From Corynebacterium tuberculostearicum (GTDB taxonomy: Bacteria > Actinomycetota > Actinomycetes > Mycobacteriales > Mycobacteriaceae): a stretch of DNA of 64,000 nucleotides. The translations under genes were made by a program, and so were the position numbers. The notes under the pieces are model-generated. The model was not told the DNA's origin. It ran no database searches and saw only the letters and a list, made by a program, of their open reading frames with translations. The DNA is taken from assembly GCF_030503735.1 (NCBI RefSeq), contig NZ_CP073096.1, positions 1,674,001 through 1,738,000 on the forward strand, given 5' to 3'. This document shows, piece after piece, positions 37,154-46,561 of the stretch (within the stretch, counting starts at the first letter, position 1; each line of letters opens with the position of its first letter).

Positions 37154-37969
37154 TTATTTAGCAGTGCCGTCCAAGTACTTTAGCGCGGTGCGTGTGGACT
37201 GCTCGGCCGCGTGACGCAGCACCGGATCCACATCGTCATACATCTCATTGACCAGCGTATTCAAATCTACATCCTCACCCAAGCGGGAGCGGATTTCCTT
37301 GATTTGGTTGAGACGATAGTGGCGGCGGTCAATATATTTGCGAGCCACCTGGGACGTATCATCCAAGTCTGGGCCGTGCCCTGGAAACAGCGCGATATCC
37401 TCACCGCGTTCCTCCAAGGTATCCAAGGTCTGCAAATAATCGGCCAAGTTGCCGTCCGTCTCCGAAAGGAGAACGGTGTGGCGGCCGGCGATGGTATCAC
37501 CAGAGACAATGCCTTCGAGGCGGGAGTTTTCTACCTCACCGCTCCACACGAAAAAGCAGGTGGAATCCGCGGTATGGCCCGGCGTGTGCACGACCTCGAG
37601 GCGCGGGGTGATGCCATCGAGGGAAATATGCTCGCCGTCCTGCAGCGCTTCGGCGCCATTGCAGTAGCTCGGATCAAAGGCACGGATGGGGGCGCCGGTC
37701 TTTTGCCGCAGGCGTTGCGCGCCCGACGCATGGTCATCGTGGCGGTGGGTAAGCAAAATCAAAGCCACCTCACCTGCGTTGCGGTGCACAACGTTGAGAT
37801 GGCCTTCATCCTCAGGACCCGGATCCACGACGATGGCTCGTGAATCTTCAGCGGCGCGAATAATCCAGGTATTCGTGCCCTCCAGGGCGGTGTAGCTGGG
37901 ATTATCACAAAGTACTACGCCAACGGATTGGCTAACGGGACGCAATTGACTATATGCGGGGTGCTCCAT
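37154..37969 (-). CDS. MBL-fold hydrolase (Rv3677c type)
   Basis: A 271-residue metallo-beta-lactamase-fold protein with an extended C-terminal helical domain, the LACTB2/Rv3677c type. THRHDDHASG supplies HxHxDH, HTPGHTADS and FPGHGPD further His ligands, and SGDTIAG the bridging Asp. LACTB2-type enzymes are ribonucleases, while other relatives are thioesterases; the sequence does not settle it. TAGGCT seven bases before the ATG (37977-37982, minus strand) fits a leaderless transcript. It is downstream of the RidA gene in the same direction. Confidence 0.85.
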   Translation of the reverse strand: MEHPAYSQLRPVSQSVGVVLCDNPSYTALEGTNTWIIRAAEDSRAIVVDPGPEDEGHLNVVHRNAGEVALILLTHRHDDHASGAQRLRQKTGAPIRAFDPSYCNGAEALQDGEHISLDGITPRLEVVHTPGHTADSTCFFVWSGEVENSRLEGIVSGDTIAGRHTVLLSETDGNLADYLQTLDTLEERGEDIALFPGHGPDLDDTSQVARKYIDRRHYRLNQIKEIRSRLGEDVDLNTLVNEMYDDVDPVLRHAAEQSTRTALKYLDGTAK

Positions 37970-37987
37970 AGTTCCTAGCCTATCCGA

Positions 37988-38446
37988 TCAAGCAGCGATT
38001 TCTACGATTAGTTCGATCTCTACCGGCGCGTTTTTAGGCAACGCGGCCACGCCCACAGCGGAGCGAGCATGCGTTCCGGCATCCCCAAAAACCTCACCGA
38101 TGAAATCGGAAGCACCATTAATAACTACTGGCTGATCTTCATAGTCTGGGGCAGAGGCCACGAAACCCACGACCTTAACCACGCGGGCGACATTATCCAG
38201 ACCTACTTCCTCATCAACGGCGGCCAGTGCATTGAGCGCTGCGATGCGGGCCTGCTCTTGGGCCTGGTCCGTTGTCAGATCAGCACCGACCTTGCCCGTC
38301 AGCGACAAAAACCCCTCCACGAGGGGAAGCTGGCCCGAGGTCCAAACTTGGTCACCCACACGTACGGCAGGCACATAGGAAGCTAGCGGCTTGGCGACGC
38401 TCGGCAGCTCGTATCCCAGCTCCCGCAAGCGAGCATGAAAGCCCAT
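37988..38446 (-). CDS. RidA-family protein (Rv3678c type)
   Basis: A 152-residue member of the YjgF/RidA family. True RidA enzymes hydrolyse reactive enamine/imine intermediates of amino acid metabolism. The conserved stretch GDQVWTSGQLPLVEG, the NALAAVDEEVGLDNVARVVKVVGFV helix region and RSAVGVAALPKNAPVEIELIV strand are present. The key Arg of classical RidA lies in the segment THARSAVGV. The protein is longer than the 130-residue archetype, as in the YjgF_YER057c-like branch. Its ATG follows the DUF4177 stop without a gap. Confidence 0.87.
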   Translation of the reverse strand: MGFHARLRELGYELPSVAKPLASYVPAVRVGDQVWTSGQLPLVEGFLSLTGKVGADLTTDQAQEQARIAALNALAAVDEEVGLDNVARVVKVVGFVASAPDYEDQPVVINGASDFIGEVFGDAGTHARSAVGVAALPKNAPVEIELIVEIAA

Positions 38447-38605
38447 TTACTCTGCCACCTCACGCTTGAAGTAGGCCACGACGTTTTCCGGGTTTGGGCC
38501 CGGGGTGACAGAGACGAGTTCCCAGCCATCTTCTCCCCAGGAATCGAGGATCTGCTTGGTGGCGTGGGTAAGGACAGGTGCGGTTGCGTATTCCCATTTA
38601 GTCAT
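38447..38605 (-). CDS. Small DUF4177-like protein
   Basis: A 52-residue frame, below common length cut-offs. It begins MTKWEYATAPVL, contains DSWGEDGWELVSVTP (the GWELV motif of DUF4177 proteins) and ends NVVAYFKREVAE. Its TAA stop lies directly before the ATG of the RidA gene, so the two are coupled. The equivalent small gene sits beside RidA in mycobacteria. Function unknown. Confidence 0.8.
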   Translation of the reverse strand: MTKWEYATAPVLTHATKQILDSWGEDGWELVSVTPGPNPENVVAYFKREVAE

Positions 38606-38649
38606 GGGCCCATTCTAACTATTAAATACGCACTATGCCGTCGAAATAT

Positions 38650-38973
38650 TTAAATGCCGACAAGCTCGCCGCCCTGGGCCAAGTAGTGGGCCCAGTTTGT
38701 GATGTGGGGGTTCTTGCGCAGCAGGGCACGGCGCTGACGCTCGGTCAATCCGCCCCACACACCAAACTCGACGCGGTTATCTAGGGCGTCGGCGCGGCAC
38801 TCGGTCAACACTGGGCAATGGCGGCAAATCACGGCCGCCTTGCGCTGCTCTGCGCCACGCACAAATAAGGCATCCGGGTCACCCTTGCGGCATTTAGCCT
38901 GGGTGACCCACTCACCACGCTCGGGATTTCGGGCTGTATTAGACATGCCAGCTGTCTTCACACGAACGGTCAT
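38650..38973 (-). CDS. whcA: WhiB-family iron-sulfur regulator (WhcA/WhiB4 type)
   Basis: A 107-residue WhiB-like protein that binds a redox-sensitive 4Fe-4S cluster and regulates transcription under oxidative stress. The four cysteines are in QAKCRKG, VICRHC and LTECRAD. FGVWGGLTERQRRALLRKNP is the turn and basic DNA-binding stretch. Neighbourhood (beside the class A PBP gene, as with C. glutamicum whcA and mycobacterial whiB4) supports the name. GGAAGGAG lies 11 bases before the ATG at 38973. It is divergent from the PBP gene. Confidence 0.93.
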   Translation of the reverse strand: MTVRVKTAGMSNTARNPERGEWVTQAKCRKGDPDALFVRGAEQRKAAVICRHCPVLTECRADALDNRVEFGVWGGLTERQRRALLRKNPHITNWAHYLAQGGELVGI

Positions 38974-39117
38974 GGGTGAGTGTGCTCCTTCCCAGACGGA
39001 ATACTATGTAACACAGCCGAGTCTATTCACCGAGGTAGAATATTGTCTAACACGTCACACTTTAGGGGGTGCGAGTGATCTTCCGCCTAATAGGGGCAAC
39101 CACGTAGGGTATGGGAC

Positions 39118-41610
39118 GTGACTGTCATCAAATCTCTGGCCAAGATAGCCCTGTCTACGGTCTTGGTAGGCGCGCTCATCGCCCTAGCCCTTGCCCCCTT
39201 TGCGGGCATTTCTGGCGTGGCGATTGCCCGCACCAATGAAACCATGCAATCTGACCTGCAAGATCTGACTGCCGGCAATATCCCTGGCGTAACCACGATC
39301 AAGGATGCCAAGGGCAAAAATATAGCCTACGTCTTCAGCCAGCGCCGCCATCCGGTGGAGAGCAAGAAGATTTCGAATGCCATGAAAGACGCTATCGTCT
39401 CCATTGAGGATGAGCGCTTCTACGAGCACGAGGGCGTGGACTTCCAAGGCAATTTCCGTGCCCTGTGGACCAACCTAACCTCCGGCGGCGTCTCCCAAGG
39501 CGCTTCGACCATCGATCAGCAATACGTTAAAAACTACCTGCTGCTGGTTTCTGCCACCACGGATGAAGAGCGTGCCGCAGCCACCGAGCAATCCGTTGCC
39601 CGCAAACTGCGCGAGATGCGCATGGCTACCAAGATGAATGAGGAATTGGACAAAGATGACATCCTCACCAACTATCTCAACTTGGTCTCCTTTGGCAACC
39701 ATGCCTACGGCGTCGAAGCGGCAGCTCGGACCTATTTTGGTACCCACGCCTCCGAACTGACGGTGCCGCAAGCAGCGATGCTCGCCGGCATGGTCCAGTC
39801 CTCCGAGCGCCTCAACCCCTATACCAACGCCGAGGAAGTAACCGACCGGCGCAACCTGGTCCTGCAATCCATGGCGGATAACGGCCATATCAGCCAGCAG
39901 GAAGCGGGTAAGTATAAGGGGGAGAAGCTGGGCGTCGGCAAGAAGCCTAAAACACTGGCCAATGGCTGCATCGGCGCAGGCGACCGCGGTTTCTTCTGCG
40001 ATTATGTGCTCAAGTACCTAGATAAAAAGGGTATTAGCGAGGAACAGCTGGCCCGCGGCGGTTACACCATCAAGACTACTTTGGACCCGACCGTGCAGGA
40101 TAAGGCCCTCCAGTCGGTGCAAGATCACACTAATCCGGACGCCCAAGGCGTGGCCGAGGTCATGGATGTCATCAAGCCCGGTAAATCGGACCGCAAGGTC
40201 CTAGCCATGGTCTCCTCCCGCGACTACGGCCTCGAGCTGGATAAAAATGAGACCATCCTGCCGCAGCCCTACTCCTTGGTGGGCAATGGCGCAGGGTCCG
40301 TCTTCAAGGTCTTTACGGCCGCGGCCGCGCTCGAGGCGGGCTACGGCATAAAAAATACCGTGGACGTACCCACCCGTTACGAGGCGGAAGGGCTCGGACA
40401 TGGCGGTGCCGACGGCTGTCCGGCGGACCGCTACTGCGTGGAAAACGCCGGCTCCTATAAGGCCACAATGACCCTGCAGGAAGCGCTAGCGCACTCCCCG
40501 AATACTCCCTTTATCAAGCTCACCGAGCAGGTAGGCGTGGCTCCCATCGTCGATATGGCCGTGCGCTTAGGCCTGCGCTCCTACGATGACAAGGGCAGCT
40601 TTGATAAGGACACTTCCATTGCCCAGCACACCAAGGACGCTAACTCCGGCTCCTTTACCCTCGGCCCGGATCAGGTCAACCCGCTGGAGCTTTCCAATGT
40701 TGGTGCCACGCTAGCCTCCGATGGCAAATGGTGCGAGCCCAACCCCATCACCCAGGTCACGGACAAGGACAGCAACGAGGTCTACCTCAAGGAAACCCCG
40801 TGCGAGCAGGCGGTGGATAAGGACGTCGCCCGCGCGATGACCAATGCACTGTCCGAGGACGCCAAGCAGGGCACTGCCAAAAATGCCGCCCAGGCAGCCG
40901 GCTTTTCCAGCCCTATCGCGGCCAAGACCGGTACTACCGAGTCCAACCAGTCCTCTGCATTCTTGGGATTCAACAAGGGCATTTCCGCCGCGCCTTATAT
41001 TTATAATGACGGCACCTCCACCGTCCCGCTATGTACCGGTCCGGTGCGCCAGTGCGCGGGCTGGGGCAACCTCTATGGTGGTTTGGAACCGGCGCAGACA
41101 TTTTTCAGCATGGCTTCGCAGCTGCCGATAGCTACCAAGGCCAGACTGCCAAATTACAATAAGAAGTACGATAACGGCACTACGGCCGATAGCACGCTCG
41201 ACGGCCTGCGCGGCAAATCCGAGGCGGAAGCCCGCCAGGCATTGGAGTCGAAGGGCTACGTGGTCAAGACTTCCCGCGTCATCGGCGGCAACGTTCCCTA
41301 TGGCCGTGTGGTGCGCGCCATTACCGGCAAGGACGGGAAGAAGAAGGGCGCGGAAATCACGCTGCAGCTTTCCGACGGCTCCGCGGCCTCCCAGTCCCCC
41401 TCCTCCGGCGTGGCCGATGCTAATTCCACCGGCGCACAAGATAGCACCGCCGGCGGAAATGCCGACGGTGCTGCTAGCCCGGGCCGCTCAACTGGCGGCA
41501 CGGGTGGTACGGACACGGGCGGTGGCGGATTCAAGCCGGAAGACTTTGGTATCCGCCAAGAAGACATCGACAACTTTGCCAATGATGTCCGCAGCCTGCT
41601 CGGCCGCTAG
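39118..41610 (+). CDS. Class A penicillin-binding protein with C-terminal PASTA domain
   Basis: An 830-residue bifunctional peptidoglycan synthase (PonA2/PBP1 type). One N-terminal membrane anchor, then a GT51 glycosyltransferase domain (EDERFYEHEGVDFQG with catalytic Glu, GASTIDQQYVKN). The transpeptidase domain has SVFK (active Ser), SPN in HSPNTPF and the KTGTTE box. A PASTA domain (LRGKSEAEARQALESKGYVV) and a Gly/Ser/Thr-rich tail ending in DDVRSLLGR-like residues follow. Moenomycin and beta-lactams would target it. GTG 39118 lies seven bases after TAGGGT (39105-39110), a leaderless start. It is divergent from whcA, as in relatives. Confidence 0.95.
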   Translation: MTVIKSLAKIALSTVLVGALIALALAPFAGISGVAIARTNETMQSDLQDLTAGNIPGVTTIKDAKGKNIAYVFSQRRHPVESKKISNAMKDAIVSIEDERFYEHEGVDFQGNFRALWTNLTSGGVSQGASTIDQQYVKNYLLLVSATTDEERAAATEQSVARKLREMRMATKMNEELDKDDILTNYLNLVSFGNHAYGVEAAARTYFGTHASELTVPQAAMLAGMVQSSERLNPYTNAEEVTDRRNLVLQSMADNGHISQQEAGKYKGEKLGVGKKPKTLANGCIGAGDRGFFCDYVLKYLDKKGISEEQLARGGYTIKTTLDPTVQDKALQSVQDHTNPDAQGVAEVMDVIKPGKSDRKVLAMVSSRDYGLELDKNETILPQPYSLVGNGAGSVFKVFTAAAALEAGYGIKNTVDVPTRYEAEGLGHGGADGCPADRYCVENAGSYKATMTLQEALAHSPNTPFIKLTEQVGVAPIVDMAVRLGLRSYDDKGSFDKDTSIAQHTKDANSGSFTLGPDQVNPLELSNVGATLASDGKWCEPNPITQVTDKDSNEVYLKETPCEQAVDKDVARAMTNALSEDAKQGTAKNAAQAAGFSSPIAAKTGTTESNQSSAFLGFNKGISAAPYIYNDGTSTVPLCTGPVRQCAGWGNLYGGLEPAQTFFSMASQLPIATKARLPNYNKKYDNGTTADSTLDGLRGKSEAEARQALESKGYVVKTSRVIGGNVPYGRVVRAITGKDGKKKGAEITLQLSDGSAASQSPSSGVADANSTGAQDSTAGGNADGAASPGRSTGGTGGTDTGGGGFKPEDFGIRQEDIDNFANDVRSLLGR

Positions 41611-41637
41611 GCCTTGCCTGTCGAGGACGCACTCAAT

Positions 41638-42102
41638 CTAGCTGAGCTGCTCCTTGACCTCTGCGGACAGGCGCTTGCCGTCCGCCTGGCCGGCAGCCTT
41701 GGCATTGGCCACCTTCATTACTGCACCCATCTGCTTCATGGTGGGTGCTTCGCCGTTTTCAGCCTCGACCTCGGCAATGGATTCTTCTACCAAGGCCTTA
41801 AGCTCAGCCTCATCCAGCTGGCGGGGCTGGTAGGTCTCGAAAAAGGGGACGTCAGCAAGCTCTGCTTCTGCCAGCTCGGGACGGCCGTTTTCCTCATAAA
41901 CCTCGGCGGACTCGCGGCGCTTTTTAATCTCGCGCGCAATTACCTTCAAGATGTCTGCGTCTTCCAGCTCATGCCGGGAACCATTGGTCTCTTCGGCCTG
42001 GATGGCCGCCAGCAAGGCACGGATAGCGCTGGTACGCTGCTTCTCCTTCGCCTTCATTGCGGTTTTCAGATCTGCACGAATGGTTTGCTTTAGCTCGCTC
42101 AT
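41638..42102 (-). CDS. GatB/YqeY-domain protein
   Basis: A 154-residue YqeY-family protein, related to the tail domain of the GatB/E tRNA amidotransferases. Conserved parts are RADLKTAMKAKEKQRTSAIR at the start and KQMGAVMKVANAKAAGQADG near the end. Free YqeY proteins are presumed to bind tRNA, but their role is not known. The ATG at 42102 is chosen over 42111 because TACATT lies exactly seven bases before it (42110-42115, minus strand). It is divergent from the phosphoesterase gene with overlapping promoters. Confidence 0.87.
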   Translation of the reverse strand: MSELKQTIRADLKTAMKAKEKQRTSAIRALLAAIQAEETNGSRHELEDADILKVIAREIKKRRESAEVYEENGRPELAEAELADVPFFETYQPRQLDEAELKALVEESIAEVEAENGEAPTMKQMGAVMKVANAKAAGQADGKRLSAEVKEQLS

Positions 42103-42135
42103 GCCTATCAATGTACGCCAGGTAGTGTGGTAGCC

Positions 42136-43026
42136 GTGAAACTTCTACGTATTCTTGGCGGCCTCACCACTGCCGGCCTGGGCGCCGCAGCATGGGGCTA
42201 TAGCGAACTGACCAAATTCGAGCTCAAGGAATATACGCTTCCCCTCCTGCCTAAGGGCACGCTGCGCGGCAAGCCGGAATTTCGGCTGCTACACCTGTCC
42301 GACCTGCACATGATCCCAGGACAGGAAACCAAGATCGCCTGGGTATCGGCCCTCGATGCCTTGGAGCCGGACCTCGTGGTCAACACCGGCGATAATCTCT
42401 CCGACCAGCAGGCCGTTCCCGATACGCTGCGCGCGCTCGGCCCGCTACTGGCCCGGCCCGGCCTCTTTGTTTTTGGCACCAATGACTACTGGGCGCCGCA
42501 GCCGGTCAATCCCTTCAAGTACCTGCTAGGGAAAAAGCGCGAACCTTCCTACGTGGATTTGCCATGGCGAGGTATGCGCGCCGCCTTTATGGAGCACGGC
42601 TGGCGCGATGCCAACCAGGCGCGACACGAGTTCAAGGTGGGAAACGTGCGCCTTGCCGCCGCCGGCGTGGACGACCCGCACCACGATCTAGATGACTATT
42701 CCGAAATCGCAGGCCCGCCCAACGAGGACGCGGATCTGTCGCTGGCCCTCCTCCACACCCCCGAGCCCCGCGTGCTGGAGAAGTTCGCGGACGACGGCTA
42801 CCAACTCTCGCTGTCTGGCCACACCCACGGCGGCCAAATCTGCCTGCCCGGTTCCCGCGCGCTGGTGACCAATTGCGGCATTGACCGCGAGCGCGTGCAG
42901 GGCCTTCATGACTTTGGTCCGATGAAGATGCACGTCTCCAACGGCTTGGGCACCTCCAAATTTGCCCCCGCGCGCATCTTCTGCCGGCCTTCCGCCACAC
43001 TGCTAAAAATCACCGAGGTGGACTAA
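42136..43026 (+). CDS. Calcineurin-like metallophosphoesterase
   Basis: A 296-residue phosphoesterase (Rv3683 type). The metal motifs are complete: LSDLHM (D-x-H), NTGDN (GD-x), FGTNDYW (GN-D/H variant) and SGHTHGGQ (GHxH). The N-terminal segment is hydrophobic and probably anchors it. Actinobacterial relatives are thought to act on envelope or nucleotide phosphates; the substrate is unknown. I place the start at GTG 42136, because TAGTGT (42123-42128) is seven bases before it; the GTG at 42127 lies inside that box. Confidence 0.88.
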   Translation: MKLLRILGGLTTAGLGAAAWGYSELTKFELKEYTLPLLPKGTLRGKPEFRLLHLSDLHMIPGQETKIAWVSALDALEPDLVVNTGDNLSDQQAVPDTLRALGPLLARPGLFVFGTNDYWAPQPVNPFKYLLGKKREPSYVDLPWRGMRAAFMEHGWRDANQARHEFKVGNVRLAAAGVDDPHHDLDDYSEIAGPPNEDADLSLALLHTPEPRVLEKFADDGYQLSLSGHTHGGQICLPGSRALVTNCGIDRERVQGLHDFGPMKMHVSNGLGTSKFAPARIFCRPSATLLKITEVD

Positions 43027-43103
43027 ACCCAGCCACCTGCCGTTTTGTTGAATGCACTCAGGTTGCGTTAAAGTATTCCAGTACCGCTTTTGAGGCGGAA
43101 CGC

Positions 43104-43180
<77 letters not shown>

Positions 43181-43183
43181 TCA

Positions 43184-43209
43184 GCCCGCAGCTTCGCTGC
43201 GGGCCTTTT
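43184..43209 (+). terminator. Terminator after tRNA-Pro
   Basis: GCCCGCAGC (43184-43192) and GCTGCGGGC (43196-43204) form a strong stem with a three-base loop (or a five-base CTTCG loop), followed by CTTTT. It begins three bases after the tRNA. Confidence 0.88.
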
Positions 43210-43214
43210 CGTTA

Positions 43215-44579
43215 CTAAGCCAGCATCCCAGTGAAGAGCGCTACGGCGACCAAGATGGCGGAGAAAATCCACGCAATCGGGAAAGCCAGTTTGAGGTACT
43301 TGCCCATCTGCCCCTCTGCCAGCCCCAACGCCAGCCATAATGCCGGCGAGAAGGGCGAGACGAAGGTACCCACCACGTTGCCAATAATGAGCGCGCAGGC
43401 CGCCCCCATGCCGCTGACCCCAAAGCTTTCAACGGTTCCCTGAACAATAGGAAGAACCGAGAAGTAATACGCATCCGTCGAGGTCAAAAGATCAAGCGGC
43501 ACACCGAAGAAGCCCACAATCACGTGCAGGTGCGGGGCAACGCCCTCTGGCAGAACATTCACTAGTGTCAGGGCGATTTCCTCAAGCATTTTGGTTTCAT
43601 TGAGGACGCCCAAGAACATTGCGGCTGCAAGAATAACGCCGGCCATAGCTAGTGCATTAGGCGCATGACGCCGCAGTGCCTCGCCCTGTTCCATCGATCC
43701 GCTGAAGTTAATGGCCAACGTAATAGTCGTAGCAATAAGGAAAGCCGGCGCGGGCGGGACAACACCCGACAGCAGGGCGGCTAGCACCGCTAAGGCAACT
43801 ACAACATTAACCACGGTCACCCAGCGACCTGCGCGGAAGTGGTACCCCAGTTTTTGTTGTTCACGCACTTGTGCCGCGGAGAAATCATCGGCCAAAGCGT
43901 CAACATCTACTGCGGTGCCGCCCGTTAGCTCGCCGCTTTCGCGCAAGCCGGCTAGGCGGCGCTGTTCCTTCCACCCCAAAAGCGCGGCCAAGAGGAACAC
44001 CAGCACAATCGCTACGCCTTGAATCGGCAATAGCTGCACCCAGATGGCGTTAGGTTCCTGCGTAACCACCGCCCCGGCGCGGCCGAGCGGACCACCCCAG
44101 GGAACCATATTCATCACTGAGGCAGCCATAGCCACAATGGTGATAAGAATATAACGCGACATGTGAAGCGCACGGTACAAAGGCAGCAAGGCGGGGATAG
44201 TAATCAGGAAGGTGGTAGAGCCCGATCCGTCAAGGTGTGCCACAATGCCGATCGCCGCCGTGCCCAAGGTTACGGCCATGACTTTGCCCCGAGTCGCCTT
44301 GATGAGTGCCCGAATAACCGGGGTAAAAAGGCCAACATCCTGCAATATGCCAAAGAAGATGATGGCAAAGATGAACATCACCACGACGTTGATGACGGAG
44401 GTTAATCCTTCGCTGAAAAAGTCAGAGATTTCACCTAGACCAAATCCGCAAATTAAGGCACCAACAACGGGCACCAGCGTCATAGGGATGATGGGATTGA
44501 CGCGGCCACGGATCAGGATTCCCACCGTCACAAAGATGATGATGAGGCCCATGACCGTAAGCCCGAGCGGGGTCTGCAT
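43215..44579 (-). CDS. CitMHS-family citrate (metal-citrate) transporter
   Basis: A 454-residue polytopic transporter of the CitMHS family, which imports citrate together with divalent metal ions. About twelve membrane segments are visible. VAHLDGSGSTTFLITIPALL and MNMVPWGGPLGRA are the reentrant motifs of the family, and LLTSTDAYYFSVLPI the second one. C. glutamicum has CitH in this family. The ATG has GAAGGAG seven bases before it. A two-component regulator normally found with citrate genes is not adjacent. The upstream gap holds several hairpins but no gene. Confidence 0.88.
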   Translation of the reverse strand: MQTPLGLTVMGLIIIFVTVGILIRGRVNPIIPMTLVPVVGALICGFGLGEISDFFSEGLTSVINVVVMFIFAIIFFGILQDVGLFTPVIRALIKATRGKVMAVTLGTAAIGIVAHLDGSGSTTFLITIPALLPLYRALHMSRYILITIVAMAASVMNMVPWGGPLGRAGAVVTQEPNAIWVQLLPIQGVAIVLVFLLAALLGWKEQRRLAGLRESGELTGGTAVDVDALADDFSAAQVREQQKLGYHFRAGRWVTVVNVVVALAVLAALLSGVVPPAPAFLIATTITLAINFSGSMEQGEALRRHAPNALAMAGVILAAAMFLGVLNETKMLEEIALTLVNVLPEGVAPHLHVIVGFFGVPLDLLTSTDAYYFSVLPIVQGTVESFGVSGMGAACALIIGNVVGTFVSPFSPALWLALGLAEGQMGKYLKLAFPIAWIFSAILVAVALFTGMLA

Positions 44580-45026
44580 AATGCTCCTTCACAAGTCGAC
44601 GGCACGCCATGCCCTAAGACATGAAGACAGGCGAGTGTGACTCAGATTAAACCCCGAGAAGGTGCAAAGTATACCACTACCCCCGAATTCCACACCGCTG
44701 CAAGCGGAACTGTGTAGAGGGAGCTAGCAAAAAGGAATGCGATGCCGGCCTCGCAATTCCACACGCGCTAAACAATTTCTCCTGAATGTTCCGCAAAAAT
44801 TGCAGCTCAACACCCCACATATGGGGAAACGACGCGGTGCCCCTACAGCGCCGCGTCGTCCCTATTCCCTATCACTCACAACGGATTGGAGAAACCGTTT
44901 GCCTACCCCCTAAGTAGGCTTTGTGAGCAAGACCAACTGTAGCACTCGTAAAATGAAAACGGTAGCGCGCACCAAAATTCCCAGTTTCTACCAATAATTT
45001 TTCCTCTTAGGTGTGCTTTTTCAGAT
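44580..45026. other. Intergenic region with small inverted repeats, no gene
   Basis: This 447-base AT-richer gap has no credible open frame on either strand. It holds ACGACGCGG/CCGCGTCGT (44829-44837 and 44851-44859, nine pairs) and GCCTAC/GTAGGC (44901-44906 and 44914-44919). Both lie downstream of the minus-strand YhgE-like gene and could be its terminators. The citrate transporter promoter must lie in the left part, near 44600-44660. Confidence 0.55.
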
Positions 45027-46475
45027 TTAATTAATGGGTTTCTCAGTTTTTACTGCGGATGGGGCCCACCACCTTGCACTCAGCCCAATGAGAGTGACGG
45101 CGAGCAGTACCGCAATCCCGGCCCACAAGACACCTTGTTCGCCATCGTTGCCCGCTACGGTAACAGCCGCGGTAGTCCAATTCAGCGGCAGCAGGTTAGC
45201 AACGACCTGCCACAGCTTAGAAACACCGGCGATGGCCGCGGATTTCCACAACCAGCCCACCAGCGCCGTCTGGCCGATGCCGAAAAGCACTGCGATGATG
45301 CTACCCGCGGTGGTGCCAAATGCTCCAAGCAAGCCGCGAGTAATGGCCGCCGCGGACAAGGCTCCTAAAAGCAGCGCCACCCCGGCCCAGACCGCCGCCG
45401 CGGGGGTGAGGCCAGTGGCGAGCATGAAGAGCAGGATCTCGCCGATGGCTACCGCAGCCACCGAACCGCCAAGAACCGTTAGCCAGGGGCGAAGCCGCAG
45501 GTGCCAGGCCACACCGGCCACCGCGCCTGACAGCAGTACCAAGGCAGAAATCAACATCGCCACTATGGGGCTGAGCAGGTGCGCTGGCCCTTCGGAAGCG
45601 GCCTGCGCTGGGGGTAAAGCACGCTGAATATCACCCACATTGGTCTGGTTTTGGGTAGCCATGCTGGAGAGCCTTCCGGCGCCGTCGTCAAGCTTGTCCA
45701 CGCCCTCCAGCGCCTCATCGACCCGCTGGTTGAGTTCCGCAATGCCTGCATTGAGCTCCTGTGCGCCAGAGACGGCTTGGGTCACGCCATCGTGGTAGGC
45801 GTAGCCATCTACCGCCAGCTGATTCGATAGATCGCGCGAACCATCTTTGAGCTTTTTGAGCTGGTCCGTCACCGAGTTATCTAGGCGAAAGTTATTCACC
45901 TGCGCGCGAAGATCCCCAAGCTGCGAGCGAATCTGCTTGGCTTCTTTGGATTTATTGCCTTCTAGATCGTGCATCGTGCCATCAATGGCCTGCAGAATTT
46001 GCCCTTGCACGGCGCCGAGCCCCACCACTTGGTCCACGGCACCGCCTACGCCATTGGCCAGCTCCGTTGCGCCGCCGCCAAGCGTATTGGTGCCGGATTG
46101 CAGCTGGTTAAGGCCGGCAACTAGCTCCTGGGAGCCATTCGCCAGCTTGCCGACGCCCCCTCCGAGCTCATCCGCCCCCTTGTTCAGCTCACCCGTGCCA
46201 TCATCGAGCTGCTTGGCACCCGATTTGAGCATGCTTGCCTGCGCTTGGGCGCGGCTAGCCGCTTCGGCAGCTTCCTTCACCTCTGGGGACGCGGAATTTT
46301 CCCGCGGGGCGCCAAAGGGCTGCGCGGCACTAGACCAAGCGTGGGCGGGTTCCCACTGGGAAAAGCCCGCCACCACGGCTCCGATAACCAGCGGCAGGGC
46401 AAGCAAAACAATCAGCAGGAAGCTGCGCCAACGAGAAGGGGGTGCAGCATCCGGAGAAGCAAGGCGTGAGGTCAT
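45027..46475 (-). CDS. YhgE/Pip-like membrane protein with Leu-x-x-Gly heptads
   Basis: A 482-residue membrane protein. One N-terminal membrane helix (FLLIVLLALPLVIGAVVAGF) is followed by a long extracytoplasmic region with repeated L-x(2)-G heptads (LKSGAKQLDDGTGELNKG and similar, roughly residues 75-140 and again later), then five or six C-terminal membrane helices. This is the YhgE/Pip layout, related to ABC-2 permeases and to proteins of type VII-like secretion or phage infection in firmicutes. The function is not known. The ATG at 46475 (MTSRLASP) is preferred to the upstream GTG at 46502 because the extra residues are not hydrophobic. Confidence 0.8.
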   Translation of the reverse strand: MTSRLASPDAAPPSRWRSFLLIVLLALPLVIGAVVAGFSQWEPAHAWSSAAQPFGAPRENSASPEVKEAAEAASRAQAQASMLKSGAKQLDDGTGELNKGADELGGGVGKLANGSQELVAGLNQLQSGTNTLGGGATELANGVGGAVDQVVGLGAVQGQILQAIDGTMHDLEGNKSKEAKQIRSQLGDLRAQVNNFRLDNSVTDQLKKLKDGSRDLSNQLAVDGYAYHDGVTQAVSGAQELNAGIAELNQRVDEALEGVDKLDDGAGRLSSMATQNQTNVGDIQRALPPAQAASEGPAHLLSPIVAMLISALVLLSGAVAGVAWHLRLRPWLTVLGGSVAAVAIGEILLFMLATGLTPAAAVWAGVALLLGALSAAAITRGLLGAFGTTAGSIIAVLFGIGQTALVGWLWKSAAIAGVSKLWQVVANLLPLNWTTAAVTVAGNDGEQGVLWAGIAVLLAVTLIGLSARWWAPSAVKTEKPIN

Positions 46476-46561
46476 GCTACTGAACCTATCGTTGCAGGTC
46501 ACTCCCCTGTTGCAGGCGCGCCGAACACCATCGCAATGCCGCTTGCTCTACGATGTATGGC

